DNA of 64,000 nt from an uncultured Propionibacteriaceae bacterium (GCA_938046585.1 CALIWR010000035.1:1-64000); one strand, 5' to 3'; shown: positions 52,031 to 61,453, counted from the stretch's first letter. Program-made: numbers and translations. The notes: generated by a model not told the origin, from the letters alone.

Positions 52031-53521
52031 TTATACCTTCTCCTGATGAGTAGTCGCGTCTACCGGCGGCTTGGGGATCCAACGGATCGCCAGAACCCCC
52101 AGAGCAGTACAGATGACGGCCGCGGTGATAGCAACGACATGGAATCCGGCCAGGAAGGCGTCCTTTGCCTGTTGAATGGCAGCGGGGGTGGAGCTGTTTC
52201 CATCGACGACCTCCGCAATACCCGTCTCGCTTCCTGGATAGGTGGCTCGGAATACGACGGTGAGCAATGACCCGAACAGCGCGATCCCTAGCGCGTTCCC
52301 GATTTCGTTGCTGGTCTCGGCGATGGCGCCGGCGGCGCCGGCCCGGGATTCGGGAACCGCACCGACGGCAGTGTCCGCTACCAGGCTAAAGGAGATGCCA
52401 AAACCGATACCCGCGACGATGGTCGAGGCGATATAGAACGCGGCTCCTGTGGCATTGTTCGTGAAGGCGAGCAGTCCTACACCGAGGGCCATGGAGAAGT
52501 GACAGATGATCAATGCCGTCCTGGCCCCCACCCGCTCCACGAGGTGAGGGGTCAGGATACTGGACGCTGTAAGGACGACGGCACCGGGGACCGCGAGCAG
52601 TGCCGCGTGCAAGACTGAATGGCCGAGCACCGACTGAAGGTAGGTCATGCTCAGGTACGCGGCCGCTGACCATACGACGAGCGAGAGTAGGCCGGTGAGA
52701 ATCGCGACAGCGAAGACGTGTTGCTTAAAGAGGCTGACGTCTAGGAGTGGGATCTCGAGGCGCCTCTGCCGGAATATGAAGATCGTAAGGATCACGATCC
52801 CCGAGACAACGAGGCTACCGGAGAGCCAATCGATTCTATAGGTCGTGGCGTGCTTGACGCCGTAGATCGCGCTTAGCAGACCAACAGCAGATAGGATGAC
52901 GCTGAACAGGTCGATCTTCCCTGGTCGAGTTCCATGGACCTCCCGAAGAAGCACCGGGGCCGCAATGAGGAACATCACGATGACGGGAATATTGATCAGG
53001 AACACGGAACCCCACCAGAAATGATTCAGCAGGATACCCCCGACGATGGGGCCGATCACGAATCCGGCAGCAAACATCGACGCGAAGATCCCGATGGCTC
53101 GTGCCCGTTGGACGGGGTTCTCGAATAGCTCACTGATCACCGCGAGGCATGAGGGAAGGAGCGTTGTTCCACCGAGTCCCATCAACGCGCGCGAAGCGAT
53201 CAAGGCCTCCGGCGTCGACGAGAACGCTCCCAGGAGAGATCCGATCCCGAAGACCACTGCCCCTAGGAGAAGTAACTTCTTGCGACCGAATCGATCTCCC
53301 AGATTACCGAAGGTAATCAAGAGCGAACCGACGACGAATCCATAGATGTCGAGCATCCATAGGCTTTGGTCTGTGGTTGGCTGAAGGGCCTCATTGATCC
53401 TGGGCATCGCGAGAAAGAGGATCGATCCGTCCATCGCGACGACCAGCACCGGTCCGAGCGTTGCTATGAGCCCCCACCAGGACCTTGCCGAGGCTCGCGG
53501 AGGTGACTGTGGCGCGTCCAT
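52031..53521 (-). CDS. MFS drug exporter, DHA2/EmrB-QacA type
   Basis: About 496 residues with 14 predicted membrane segments. Motifs: LDIYGFVVGSLLITFGNLGDRFGRKK (loop 2-3 signature, DRFGRKK), ALMGLGGTTLLPS and GPIVGGILL (antiporter motif C-like). Proton-driven efflux of the cluster's product is likely; self-protection fits its location. ATG 53521 (MDAPQSPPRAS) is preferred; GTG 53563 is an alternative. It is the first gene of the biosynthetic operon. Confidence 0.88.
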   Translation of the reverse strand: MDAPQSPPRASARSWWGLIATLGPVLVVAMDGSILFLAMPRINEALQPTTDQSLWMLDIYGFVVGSLLITFGNLGDRFGRKKLLLLGAVVFGIGSLLGAFSSTPEALIASRALMGLGGTTLLPSCLAVISELFENPVQRARAIGIFASMFAAGFVIGPIVGGILLNHFWWGSVFLINIPVIVMFLIAAPVLLREVHGTRPGKIDLFSVILSAVGLLSAIYGVKHATTYRIDWLSGSLVVSGIVILTIFIFRQRRLEIPLLDVSLFKQHVFAVAILTGLLSLVVWSAAAYLSMTYLQSVLGHSVLHAALLAVPGAVVLTASSILTPHLVERVGARTALIICHFSMALGVGLLAFTNNATGAAFYIASTIVAGIGFGISFSLVADTAVGAVPESRAGAAGAIAETSNEIGNALGIALFGSLLTVVFRATYPGSETGIAEVVDGNSSTPAAIQQAKDAFLAGFHVVAITAAVICTALGVLAIRWIPKPPVDATTHQEKV

Positions 53522-53705
53522 GACACCAGTGTTGGGAGATGACACGGGCACCAGCAAGATCACAGCTGCGGGTACTCGACGCCGTGGTGCCCCTCAGCGA
53601 GAGTATCCCTGACAGGTACACCCAGCGGTACTGAAGACCCTGGGCTGTCTGGGCAGCCTCAGCGGGGATATCCCGATCCCGCTGCTTACAAGCTAACCTG
53701 AGGGC
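53522..53705. promoter_or_regulatory. divergent promoter region, exporter operon versus XRE regulator
   Basis: About 180 bp between divergent starts. On the plus strand TAACCT (53694-53699) lies 6 nt before the regulator ATG (leaderless). A GGTAC-acccagc-GGTAC direct repeat around 53617-53634 is a possible operator half-site pair. No minus-strand promoter is clear. Confidence 0.4.
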
Positions 53706-54581
53706 ATGAAAGCTGAGACCCTCGGCAGCTTCCTGAAGACTCGACGTGACAAGACTGACCCAACCTCGATCGGCCTGGACCCGGGACCCACACCTCGACG
53801 CGTGCCGGGACTGCGCCGCGAAGAGCTCGCCCGCCTGGCAGGTGTCAGCGTCGGATACTACGTCCGAATCGAGCAGGACCAGACCGGCACCGCCTCCGTC
53901 CAGGTATTGGACGCACTCGCCTCTGTGATGCGCCTGGAGGATGCCGAACGAACCCACCTGTACAACCTCGCGCACGCGCCCGCCCGGGCCTGCATGGTGC
54001 GTGAGCCTGCGGAGCGTCCCCATCAGCGGGTGCTCTCACTCCTGGAATCTCTTCATGAGACTGTTCCAGCTGTCGTACTGGGACGTCGAGGGGATATCCT
54101 CGCATGGAATCATTCCGGGCATGAACTGCTGTTCGAGCAGCTCCCTTTCGAAGCACCCCGTGACATCACCCGCCGCCCTTCTGTGCCGTGGTCGTTCTTC
54201 CTCGATCCATCGGTTCGGGATCTGTACCGAAACTGGGACGATCTCGCCCGTATCCACGTCGCCTATCTCCGCCTGACATCAGGACGATATCCATGCGATG
54301 CTCAGCTGGCGGATCTGATCGGCGAATTGTCGATGAAGAGCAACGAGTTCAGCGGTCTTTGGGCCGAGGGTGATGTAGCCGATTGCACTGTCGGACGTAT
54401 GCTCCTGTCTCATCCGACCCTCGGTGAGATGGATATCGACTATCAGGTGTGGCTTCAGCCAGAATCCCCCGACCATCGACTTGAGGTCTACACCCCAAAC
54501 GATCCTGCAACCCGAGACGCCCTCACCCTGCTCCCAAGCCGCAGGAACTTCACCGCAGCCTCCTCCACGTCATACCGGTGA
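53706..54581 (+). CDS. XRE/MmyB-type transcriptional regulator
   Basis: 291 residues. N-terminal helix-turn-helix of the XRE type with GLRREELARLAGVSVGYYVR and IEQ following, then a PAS-like MmyB ligand domain (VLGRRGDILAWNHSGHELL, PWSFFLDPSVRDLYRNWDD) ending with the conserved YTPNDPATRDALTLL. MmyB-type regulators commonly control nearby secondary metabolism or redox genes. Divergent from the exporter/phz operon, so it is the probable cluster regulator. Confidence 0.9.
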   Translation: MKAETLGSFLKTRRDKTDPTSIGLDPGPTPRRVPGLRREELARLAGVSVGYYVRIEQDQTGTASVQVLDALASVMRLEDAERTHLYNLAHAPARACMVREPAERPHQRVLSLLESLHETVPAVVLGRRGDILAWNHSGHELLFEQLPFEAPRDITRRPSVPWSFFLDPSVRDLYRNWDDLARIHVAYLRLTSGRYPCDAQLADLIGELSMKSNEFSGLWAEGDVADCTVGRMLLSHPTLGEMDIDYQVWLQPESPDHRLEVYTPNDPATRDALTLLPSRRNFTAASSTSYR

Positions 54582-54652
54582 TCATCCAGGGCGGGTTCTG
54601 GAGGTGATGAGGCAGCCTGAGAGGATGGCCTCACTCAACAGGAGGAGCGCCC

Positions 54653-56698
54653 GTGACCAACCCGCTGCTAGCCGAGCAGACCCTGCCGTTCGGCATCCAG
54701 GACTTCCCCGCGATCAGCGACGCCGACTGGCGCGAGGCGATCGAAGAGGGGATCACCCGGCAGCGAGCCGCGTTGGAGGCCTTGGCGACCTCGGCCGAGC
54801 CGGCCACCGTGGCCACCGTGCTGGAGGCCTGGGAACGCTCCGACGAGCTGCTGAACCGGGCCTGCGCGGGTTTCTGGACCCTCAAGAGCGCCGACACCAA
54901 CGAGCAGCGGGACGCGATCGACGAGCAGCTGGCGCCGGCCCTGGCGGCCCATGCCACTGCGATCACGCTGGACCGGCGCCTGTACGACCGGCTACAGCAG
55001 CTGCAGCAACGCGCCGACGCCGGACAGGTTGAGCTGGACCCGCAGAGCGCCTGGCTGCTGGCCGAGCGGCTGCGGGAGTTCCGGCGGCTCGGGATCGACC
55101 TGCCAGCCGACCAACAAGCCCGGCTGCGGGAGCTGAACGAGCAGATCGCCGGCCTGCAAGCCCGCTGGTCCCAACTCGTTGTGGCCGGTCGGAACGCGGC
55201 CGCGATCCAGGTCACCGACCCGGCCCGGCTGGAAGGGCTGACCGAGGACGACCTGGCGGCGGCCCGGGCGGCGGCCGAACGGCGTGGGCTGGACGGCTGG
55301 GTACTGGAACTGGTGAACACCACCGATCAGCCGCTGCTGAGCCGGCTGCGGGACCGGGAACTACGCGAACAGCTGTTCACCGCCTCGATCAGCCGCGGCG
55401 ACGGTGGTGAAAATGACACCCGCGACCTGGTAGTCCGGCTGGCCCGGCTGCGGGCCGAACTGGCCCAGCTGCTGGGTTTTCCACACTACGCCGCCTTCAT
55501 CGCCGACGACGGCTGCGCCAAGACCACTACGGCGGTGAACGAGATCCTGGCCCGGGTGACGCCGGCCGCGATCCGCAACGCGCAGCGGGAGGCGCAGCCG
55601 CTACAGGCCCGGCTGCAGGCCGACTATCCCGGCCAGACGCTGCAGCCGTGGGACTGGCAGTACTACACCGAGCAAGAACGTACCGCCCGGTTCCGCCTCG
55701 ACACCGAGGCGCTGCGCGCGTACCTGCCGTTCGAACGGGTCCTGGAGGACGGGGTGCTAGCTGCGGCGACCGGCCTGTACGGGATCACCTTCAGCCGCCG
55801 CGACGACCTCACCGGCTACACCGACGACTGCCGGGTGTACGAGGTGCACGACCACGACGGCCGCCCGTTGGCGCTGGTCGTGATCGACCCGTACGCCCGG
55901 CCCACCAAGCAGGGCGGGGCCTGGATGACCTCGCTGGTGGACCAGAGCCGGCTGCTGGACCGGCTGCCGGTGGTGACCAACAACTGCAACCTGGCCCGCC
56001 CGGCCCCGCAACAGCCAACTCTGATGAGCTGGGAGAACGTGATCACGCTCTTTCACGAATTCGGTCACGACCTGCACGGGATGCTGTCCGACGTACGCTA
56101 TCCGTCCCGCTCGGGCACCGCGGTCCCCCGCGACTTCGTTGAATTCCCCAGCCAGGTCAACGAGACCTGGGCCTGGGACCGGGAGCTCCTGGCCCGCTAT
56201 GCCCGACATTACGAGACCGGCGAGCCGATGCCCGCAGAGTGGATCGAAACCCTGCACCGGGCCCGCCACTTCAACGAGGGGTACGCCGCGGTGGAGGCCT
56301 TCTCGGCGATGGTCCTAGACCAGGTCTGGCACCAGACCCCGCTCGAGGAATTGCCCAGCAGCCCGGACCAGGTGATCGACTTTGAACGCCAGGCCCTGCA
56401 GGCGCAGGGGGTGGCTTTCCCGCTGATCCCGCCGCGGTACCGCACCACCTACTTCAGCCACATCTGGGGCGGCGGTTACCCGGCCGGGTACTACTCGTAC
56501 CTGTGGAGTGAGGTGTTGGATGCTGACACCGTCGCCTGGTTCACCGAGAATGGCGGCATGACCAGAGAAAATGGCGACTGGTTCCGCAGCCGGCTGCTGA
56601 GCCGGGGCGGATCGATGGACGTGATGGACAGTTACCGCCAGTTCCGGGGTAAAGACCCGGATGTATGCCATCTGCTGGAACGTAGGGGGTTGGCATGA
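54653..56698 (+). CDS. M3 family metallopeptidase (peptidyl-dipeptidase type)
   Basis: 681 residues from GTG 54653, with GGAGGAG upstream. Thimet oligopeptidase/Dcp-like fold with the zinc site HEFGHDLHGML and the downstream Glu in EFPSQVNETWAWD; late Tyr/His segment RYRTTYFSHIWGGGYPAGYYSYLWSEV is typical. Cytoplasmic peptide degradation. Overlaps the YceI gene by ATGA. Confidence 0.93.
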   Translation: MTNPLLAEQTLPFGIQDFPAISDADWREAIEEGITRQRAALEALATSAEPATVATVLEAWERSDELLNRACAGFWTLKSADTNEQRDAIDEQLAPALAAHATAITLDRRLYDRLQQLQQRADAGQVELDPQSAWLLAERLREFRRLGIDLPADQQARLRELNEQIAGLQARWSQLVVAGRNAAAIQVTDPARLEGLTEDDLAAARAAAERRGLDGWVLELVNTTDQPLLSRLRDRELREQLFTASISRGDGGENDTRDLVVRLARLRAELAQLLGFPHYAAFIADDGCAKTTTAVNEILARVTPAAIRNAQREAQPLQARLQADYPGQTLQPWDWQYYTEQERTARFRLDTEALRAYLPFERVLEDGVLAAATGLYGITFSRRDDLTGYTDDCRVYEVHDHDGRPLALVVIDPYARPTKQGGAWMTSLVDQSRLLDRLPVVTNNCNLARPAPQQPTLMSWENVITLFHEFGHDLHGMLSDVRYPSRSGTAVPRDFVEFPSQVNETWAWDRELLARYARHYETGEPMPAEWIETLHRARHFNEGYAAVEAFSAMVLDQVWHQTPLEELPSSPDQVIDFERQALQAQGVAFPLIPPRYRTTYFSHIWGGGYPAGYYSYLWSEVLDADTVAWFTENGGMTRENGDWFRSRLLSRGGSMDVMDSYRQFRGKDPDVCHLLERRGLA

Positions 56699-57273
56699 GC
56701 ACCGCGCAAGGTACGGGCATCCCGACCGGGAAGTACCGGATCGGCCCGGAACAGGGGCAATTGCGGCTGGGTACCGGCACCGACGGTCCGATGGCCGCGA
56801 TGGGGCACCACCTGGCCCTGCAGTGCGAACGGTGGGAAGCGGTGATCACGATCGCCGACAGCCTCGACGACTGCCGACTGGACGTGACGGTCGACCTCAC
56901 CCAGCTCAGCGTGATCGAGGGTCACGGCGGACCCCAACCCCTGACCGACAAGGGGCGCCGAGACATCTTGCGGAACACGGCCCGGTCACTGGAGAGCGAG
57001 CAATACCCCACGCTGCGGTTCGTCGCGACCGGCTACCAGGGCCGCTGGGACGACGGTCGGGTAAGTGGCCGGATGTCCGTACATGGTCAGACCCGGCAGG
57101 AGTCGTTCGCGGTACGGATCGTCGACGGCGACTTCCGGCTGTCAGGCTCAGTTACGCAGACCCACTACCAGATCAAGCCGCATTCGGCGATGATGGGGGC
57201 TCTGCGGGTGGCCGACGAGGTCACCATCGAGGCCCGAGTCCCGGCCGCGGTGCTCACCGAACCGTCTGCCTGA
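56695..57273 (+). CDS. YceI family lipid-binding-like protein
   Basis: 192 residues with the YceI lipocalin-like pattern: GKYRIGPEQGQLRLGT, FVATGYQGR, SGRMSVHGQTR, SFAVRIVDGDFRLSG and a final DEVTIEARV. No signal peptide, so cytoplasmic in this form. YceI proteins bind isoprenoid-like lipids; role here unknown. Translationally coupled to the M3 peptidase gene. Confidence 0.88.
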   Translation: MSTAQGTGIPTGKYRIGPEQGQLRLGTGTDGPMAAMGHHLALQCERWEAVITIADSLDDCRLDVTVDLTQLSVIEGHGGPQPLTDKGRRDILRNTARSLESEQYPTLRFVATGYQGRWDDGRVSGRMSVHGQTRQESFAVRIVDGDFRLSGSVTQTHYQIKPHSAMMGALRVADEVTIEARVPAAVLTEPSA

Positions 57274-57332
57274 TTCGCCGGCCCCTCCCGGTCGGAGCGT
57301 GAAGCTATGCTGCTCCGTCCTACCGTATGGTC

Positions 57333-58235
57333 ATGACCTCACATTCCCCCTCGAACATCGTCATCCAACGCCCAATCACCCCTCTCACGACGTTGGTGGT
57401 GGCCGCGGCTGCCATCGTGATCACGCTGGTCAGTGCCCTGACCCCAGTCCTGTTGAGTCTCGTCCTGGTCGGGATCGCTCCCGACTTCACGAAGTCCATA
57501 AACAGCCCAGATGCCTCGATTGCGGTCGGCTTGGGAATCAAGGCGGCGATCACCGCACCGACGCTGCTGGTATGCATCACCTTGTGCCTGACGATCGGTC
57601 GTCGCTGGTTCGGGATAGAACGCCGCAGCCTGGCATGGCGGTTCTCACCAGCAGCCCTCGTCTGGCTGCTCGTCATGATGGGGGTCGCCGGCTTAATCGC
57701 GTTCGGAGTCGGGCTACTCCAAGACCTGCTCCCGGCCACACTGCCCACCGACGCCGAGCCGGCCTGGCCATGGTGGGCGAAAGTCGTCAACACCATAATC
57801 TTGGCGTTCCTCCTGCAGGGCATCCCCGAGGAACTCATCTGGCGCGGCTGGGTGGTGGCGATCCTCGGTCGTCAGAAATCGACCTTCTGGATCACGGTCA
57901 TCGTTTTCACCGCTCTCCACCTGATTTCCCAGGGCGGGCAGCGTACGCTGTTGGATCACCTGTTGTACCTGGCCACACCCTTCGGTCTCGCCGTCGCCGC
58001 GACCGCCGTACGATTCGCCAGCGGATCGATCTGGGCCGCGGTGGGGGTCCATGCCGGGCTCCACATGTCCTCGCTGGTAGATACCGCCATGAACACCCCG
58101 AACAGTCCGGGAGTCTGGGTCGCCACCGGCTTCGGCTGGCTCCTCGTCGGCGGCGTCATCATGGTGCGGTATTGGGATCGGATGCCGTGGACCGATCCGC
58201 TACGCAGGAACCGTCGGGGCCGTTGGATGAGCTGA
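57333..58235 (+). CDS. CPBP (CAAX-like) intramembrane metalloprotease
   Basis: About 300 residues with eight or so membrane segments. Motifs of the ABI/CPBP family: EELIWRGW (EExxxR), FTALHLIS (FxxxH) and GVHAGLH. TACCGT (57321-57326) stands 6 nt before ATG 57333, supporting that start over ATG 57327. Substrate unknown. Its 3' end overlaps the convergent kinase gene by about 77 bp. Confidence 0.88.
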   Translation: MTSHSPSNIVIQRPITPLTTLVVAAAAIVITLVSALTPVLLSLVLVGIAPDFTKSINSPDASIAVGLGIKAAITAPTLLVCITLCLTIGRRWFGIERRSLAWRFSPAALVWLLVMMGVAGLIAFGVGLLQDLLPATLPTDAEPAWPWWAKVVNTIILAFLLQGIPEELIWRGWVVAILGRQKSTFWITVIVFTALHLISQGGQRTLLDHLLYLATPFGLAVAATAVRFASGSIWAAVGVHAGLHMSSLVDTAMNTPNSPGVWVATGFGWLLVGGVIMVRYWDRMPWTDPLRRNRRGRWMS

Positions 58236-58890
58236 CCGCGGCGCTCGGATCCGGAAGTTGTGCCGGGCCGGCACGGACCACACACAGCAGCTGATCGGCT
58301 CCGCTCAGTCCGTCAACCACGATCTGGGCCCGATCCCAGGGGCGGGTCTCGGCCAGGAAGGGGTCCTCGAACCGGGCCCAGTCGTCCCAGAAAATCTCCG
58401 CCTCGGCCCGGTCACGGTCCGTGATGGTGATGTCGCGCTCGATACCTCGCCGCCGCCGGGTCAACGGCTGGTCGCAACGGACCCACACCACCAGGTGGGC
58501 GTCGGCTGCGAATTCCGGCCGGGCCGCTCCCACCCCCTCGACCACCAGCACCGGGACTGGTGGTACCCGGATCGCGCCGGGACGTCCCTGGGCCTGCCAG
58601 CCGGGCGGGCGGTACCTGACCGGCTCGCCGCGACGCCACGGGTCGAGGATCCCGCAGCGCAACTGCTCGGCCCAGTTGATCGGGTGCAGGTGCCAGGCGA
58701 CGTCGTCGGTGTGCACCAGCCCGGCGCCCAAAAGCCGGGCCAGCCGCTCAGCGAAAGTAGTCTTGCCCGCGGCAGAACGCCCATCGACCAGCACTAGGTG
58801 CGGGCCGGGCCCGATGAGGTAGGAACGAGCCAGCTCAGCCAGCTGCGGATCAGGCATCCGACGCCACCCACTCAGGTCCGGCTCAGTCAC
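58159..58890 (-). CDS. P-loop nucleoside/uridine kinase-like protein
   Basis: 243 residues from GTG 58890 (GGAGGGG just upstream); ATG 58902 would add four residues. Walker A GRSAAGKTTFAERLARLL, then DDVAWHLHPINWAEQL, VLVVEGVGAARPE and RRRRGIERDI resemble uridine kinase/AAA-type small kinases. The C-terminal 35 residues are disordered and are encoded opposite the end of the CPBP gene. Substrate not proven. Confidence 0.75.
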   Translation of the reverse strand: MTEPDLSGWRRMPDPQLAELARSYLIGPGPHLVLVDGRSAAGKTTFAERLARLLGAGLVHTDDVAWHLHPINWAEQLRCGILDPWRRGEPVRYRPPGWQAQGRPGAIRVPPVPVLVVEGVGAARPEFAADAHLVVWVRCDQPLTRRRRGIERDITITDRDRAEAEIFWDDWARFEDPFLAETRPWDRAQIVVDGLSGADQLLCVVRAGPAQLPDPSAAVSSSNGPDGSCVADRSTASDPNTAP

Positions 58891-58909
58891 GATCCCCTCC
58901 ATTCACATC

Positions 58910-59605
58910 TCAGATCAGGGGCCACGGGTAGCCGTAGCCGGTGGTGTCGGTCGGGAACACCGGCCGCTGCAACAGCCACTGGGCACGCCGCCGTACGGCC
59001 TCGGTCTCGTCCTCGCTGAGCAGCTCAGCCACCGCGGCAGGGACCGTGGCAGCCAGCGGCTCAACCGCCGCCAGCAGGGCGGGGGCGATTGGCTCGCCGG
59101 CGAAGTCCCAGATCACGGTCCGCAGCTTATCCTGGGCGGCAAAGCACAGCCCCTGGTCGATCCCGTACACCCGCTGGTCAGCTCCGTACAAGACATGCCC
59201 GCTCTTGCGGTCGGTGTTGTTGGCCAGCAGGTCGAACAGGCAGATCATCCGCAACGCGTCGTGGGTCTCGGGATGGTCCTTCACGATTGAGAAGTAGTGT
59301 TCGCGCTGGTCGGCCTCGACGTACCATTGCACCGAGCCGACCCCGAGCGGGGCATCAGCCCGGATTGCGGTTGGCGGGACCAGCGGCCAGCCGAGGTGCT
59401 GCGACAGCAGGTACGCGGCGCGTTCGCGCCGGTACAAGCCCGGCTCGAAGTCCCACAGCGGCCGTTCCCCCCGTTGTGGCTTGTAGATCCCGAAGCCGTT
59501 CTGCCCGCCTTGGGCCAGCTCGACCAGAAAGGTGGCATTGCTGCTGTCGATGACCTGCCCGACCAGGGTCATGGTGCCCTGCTCGAGCAGGGACAGCTGA
59601 TCCAT
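58910..59605 (-). CDS. SCO1664 family protein (PI3/4-kinase-like)
   Basis: 231 residues from ATG 59605, overlapping the DUF3090 stop (TGATG). Family features: GIYKPQRGERPLWDF, EPGLYRRERAAYLLS, ICLFDLLANNTDRKSGHVL and GIDQGLCFAAQDKLRTVIWDF, recalling the HxDxxxxN and DxG motifs of phosphatidylinositol-kinase-like folds (here LLANNTDRK and GIDQG). Widespread in actinobacteria next to DUF3090 and a histidine phosphatase; pathway unknown. Confidence 0.9.
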   Translation of the reverse strand: MDQLSLLEQGTMTLVGQVIDSSNATFLVELAQGGQNGFGIYKPQRGERPLWDFEPGLYRRERAAYLLSQHLGWPLVPPTAIRADAPLGVGSVQWYVEADQREHYFSIVKDHPETHDALRMICLFDLLANNTDRKSGHVLYGADQRVYGIDQGLCFAAQDKLRTVIWDFAGEPIAPALLAAVEPLAATVPAAVAELLSEDETEAVRRRAQWLLQRPVFPTDTTGYGYPWPLI

Positions 59606-60105
59606 CAGTTCATACGGGGGCAGATGTGCCCGTCCGGGTCGATCGGGAACTGGCACCAGCGGCACAGCGGGCGGCCGCCAGCAACCGCGGCCTCGCTGCG
59701 TTCGCAGAAGGCGAACGCCTGCGGCAGCGACAGCAGCAGCCGGACCCGGCTCAGCGCCGGGTCGGAGACCAGCTCGCCCTGCTCGTCCACGGCGCCGGCC
59801 TCATCCAGCTGCACCAGCACCCGCTGCTCGTCGGGCAGGTAGCCCAGCCCGACCTGGCCGAGCACGAAGACCGGATCGAAAGGCGGCCCGATCGGGTCGG
59901 TCACCCCAGTCAGCTCCTGTCCCGGCTCGACGACGTCGGCCAGTACCCGCCGCAGGTATGCCGCGATCGCCTGCGCCTGCTGTTTCTCACACTTCACCGT
60001 GACCCGCTGGCCGGCGGCGATGCACTGCAGCAAGAAGATCCGCTGCCCGGGCTCCCCGAGCGCGCCGGCGGTGAAGGTGTCCACCTGGTTGAACTCCACG
60101 TACAT
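59605..60105 (-). CDS. DUF3090 family protein
   Basis: 166 residues, complete. Conserved start FNQVDTFTAGALGEPGQRIFLLQ and C-terminal segment CRWCQFPIDPDGHICPR with a possible zinc-binding CxxC...C set. Function unknown. It lies in the phosphatase-DUF3090-SCO1664 operon, 11 nt after the phosphatase. GAGGTGA precedes the ATG. Confidence 0.92.
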   Translation of the reverse strand: MYVEFNQVDTFTAGALGEPGQRIFLLQCIAAGQRVTVKCEKQQAQAIAAYLRRVLADVVEPGQELTGVTDPIGPPFDPVFVLGQVGLGYLPDEQRVLVQLDEAGAVDEQGELVSDPALSRVRLLLSLPQAFAFCERSEAAVAGGRPLCRWCQFPIDPDGHICPRMN

Positions 60106-60116
60106 GCCGAATCACC

Positions 60117-60755
60117 TCACGAGGCTTTAAGTTGGGCGAGCGAATCGCCGGTCGAGTTGACGGCCCAGACCGTCGGGGCCCCAGTCGACGGGTACGCGAT
60201 GACCGACACCGAGCAGGGGCTGACCACGATCCGCTGGAACAGGTCGAGGTGGACGCCCAGCGCGTACCCCAGGGCCGCCTTGATCGGGTCGGCGTGGCTG
60301 AAGCACACCACGACACCCTCCCGGTGCCGGGTCCGCAGCACATCCAGGGCGCCGACGATCCGTTGCTGCATCTGGGCGAAGCTTTCCCCGTTGGGGAACC
60401 GGAACGTCGACGGGGCCTGCTGCACGGTGGCCCACTCCGGTCGTACGGTCAAGCGGGCTAGTTCAGCTCCGGTCCAATCACCAAAATCGCATTCCAGCAG
60501 CCCCGGTTCCAGGACCGGGTCCAGCTCCAGCAATTCGGCGGTCGCGGCGGCGGTCTGCCGGGCCCGTTCCAGCGGCGAGGTGTAGATCGCGCTGACCGGC
60601 AGGTCGGCTAGCCGTTGGGCCACCGCGGCTGCCTGCCGCTGCCCCTGCGGCGACAAGTCCAGGCCAGGAGCCCGGCCCGGCAGCACCTGCCCGGTGGTCG
60701 GGGTCTGCCCGTGTCGGACCAGCAGCAGCAGCGTCGGCCGTGGTGTCGTCTCCAT
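60117..60755 (-). CDS. histidine phosphatase family protein (MSMEG_4193 type)
   Basis: 212 residues from ATG 60755; TAGGGT on the minus strand (60768-60763) is 7 nt upstream. Phosphoglycerate-mutase-like active site LVRHGQTP, second-site Arg/Glu in SPLERARQTAAA and the late His in VVCFSHADPIKAAL. First gene of the conserved trio with DUF3090 and SCO1664. Substrate unknown. Confidence 0.92.
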   Translation of the reverse strand: METTPRPTLLLLVRHGQTPTTGQVLPGRAPGLDLSPQGQRQAAAVAQRLADLPVSAIYTSPLERARQTAAATAELLELDPVLEPGLLECDFGDWTGAELARLTVRPEWATVQQAPSTFRFPNGESFAQMQQRIVGALDVLRTRHREGVVVCFSHADPIKAALGYALGVHLDLFQRIVVSPCSVSVIAYPSTGAPTVWAVNSTGDSLAQLKAS

Positions 60756-60922
60756 CTGCTCCACCCTACTGGCGCAGGTCGCACCCGACGGGCGATCCGC
60801 GACTGCCGTTGTGCGATGCGCTGCCCTGCACAGCTGCGGGCCGACCCAGCTGCCGAGCCCCGATCCGAGCCGCCTGATCCTGGTTGGGCCCGTCGTTGTG
60901 CACCGCTTCGTACACTTCCGGC

Positions 60923-61453
60923 ATGATCATGGGCGCACTTCGGGGCTTCGCGATCGCGAGCGGTATCGGGTATCTAGTCTCCAAGACCATCACGGGCATC
61001 GATCACCGATTCCAGGCCCGCAACAACGAGCGCAAGGCTGGCGACAGTGGGCCGGCGAGTCCAGAGCAACGCCAGGCCGCGGTCCAGGCCTACCTAGACG
61101 CGCAGATGGACCCAGATCGGGCCTTCGAGGTCCCGCTGGCCGAGACCGCGGTACGGCTCACCAACGCGATCCCCACCGGGTATGGGCGCGAGTACCTGCA
61201 ATGGGACCTGCATCTCCACCTGCCGTATCGGCTGATCGGCGAGGTGGAGATCCTGGAGTGGACCGTGGGGCTGCCTGAAGACCCGGATCGGATCCGGGTC
61301 CGCCACCGGTTGCGGCCCAAGATCGGGCCGGTACTCGAGGTGACCACCGAGGCTACGGTGCCGTCTGACGGTCTGATCCATCGCATCGAGAGCCGGGTCA
61401 GTCGTGCCCCGCAACCGCGCCCGGATAACCCTTTGCCAGAGGATCCTTCGTAG
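60923..61453 (+). CDS. hypothetical protein with N-terminal hydrophobic segment
   Basis: 176 residues from ATG 60923; TACACT (60911-60916) is 6 nt upstream. A glycine-rich hydrophobic start (MIMGALRGFAIASGIGYLVSK) is followed by a basic linker and a soluble domain of about 110 residues with many aromatic and acidic residues. No family recognised. Divergent from the phosphatase operon. Confidence 0.65.
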   Translation: MIMGALRGFAIASGIGYLVSKTITGIDHRFQARNNERKAGDSGPASPEQRQAAVQAYLDAQMDPDRAFEVPLAETAVRLTNAIPTGYGREYLQWDLHLHLPYRLIGEVEILEWTVGLPEDPDRIRVRHRLRPKIGPVLEVTTEATVPSDGLIHRIESRVSRAPQPRPDNPLPEDPS

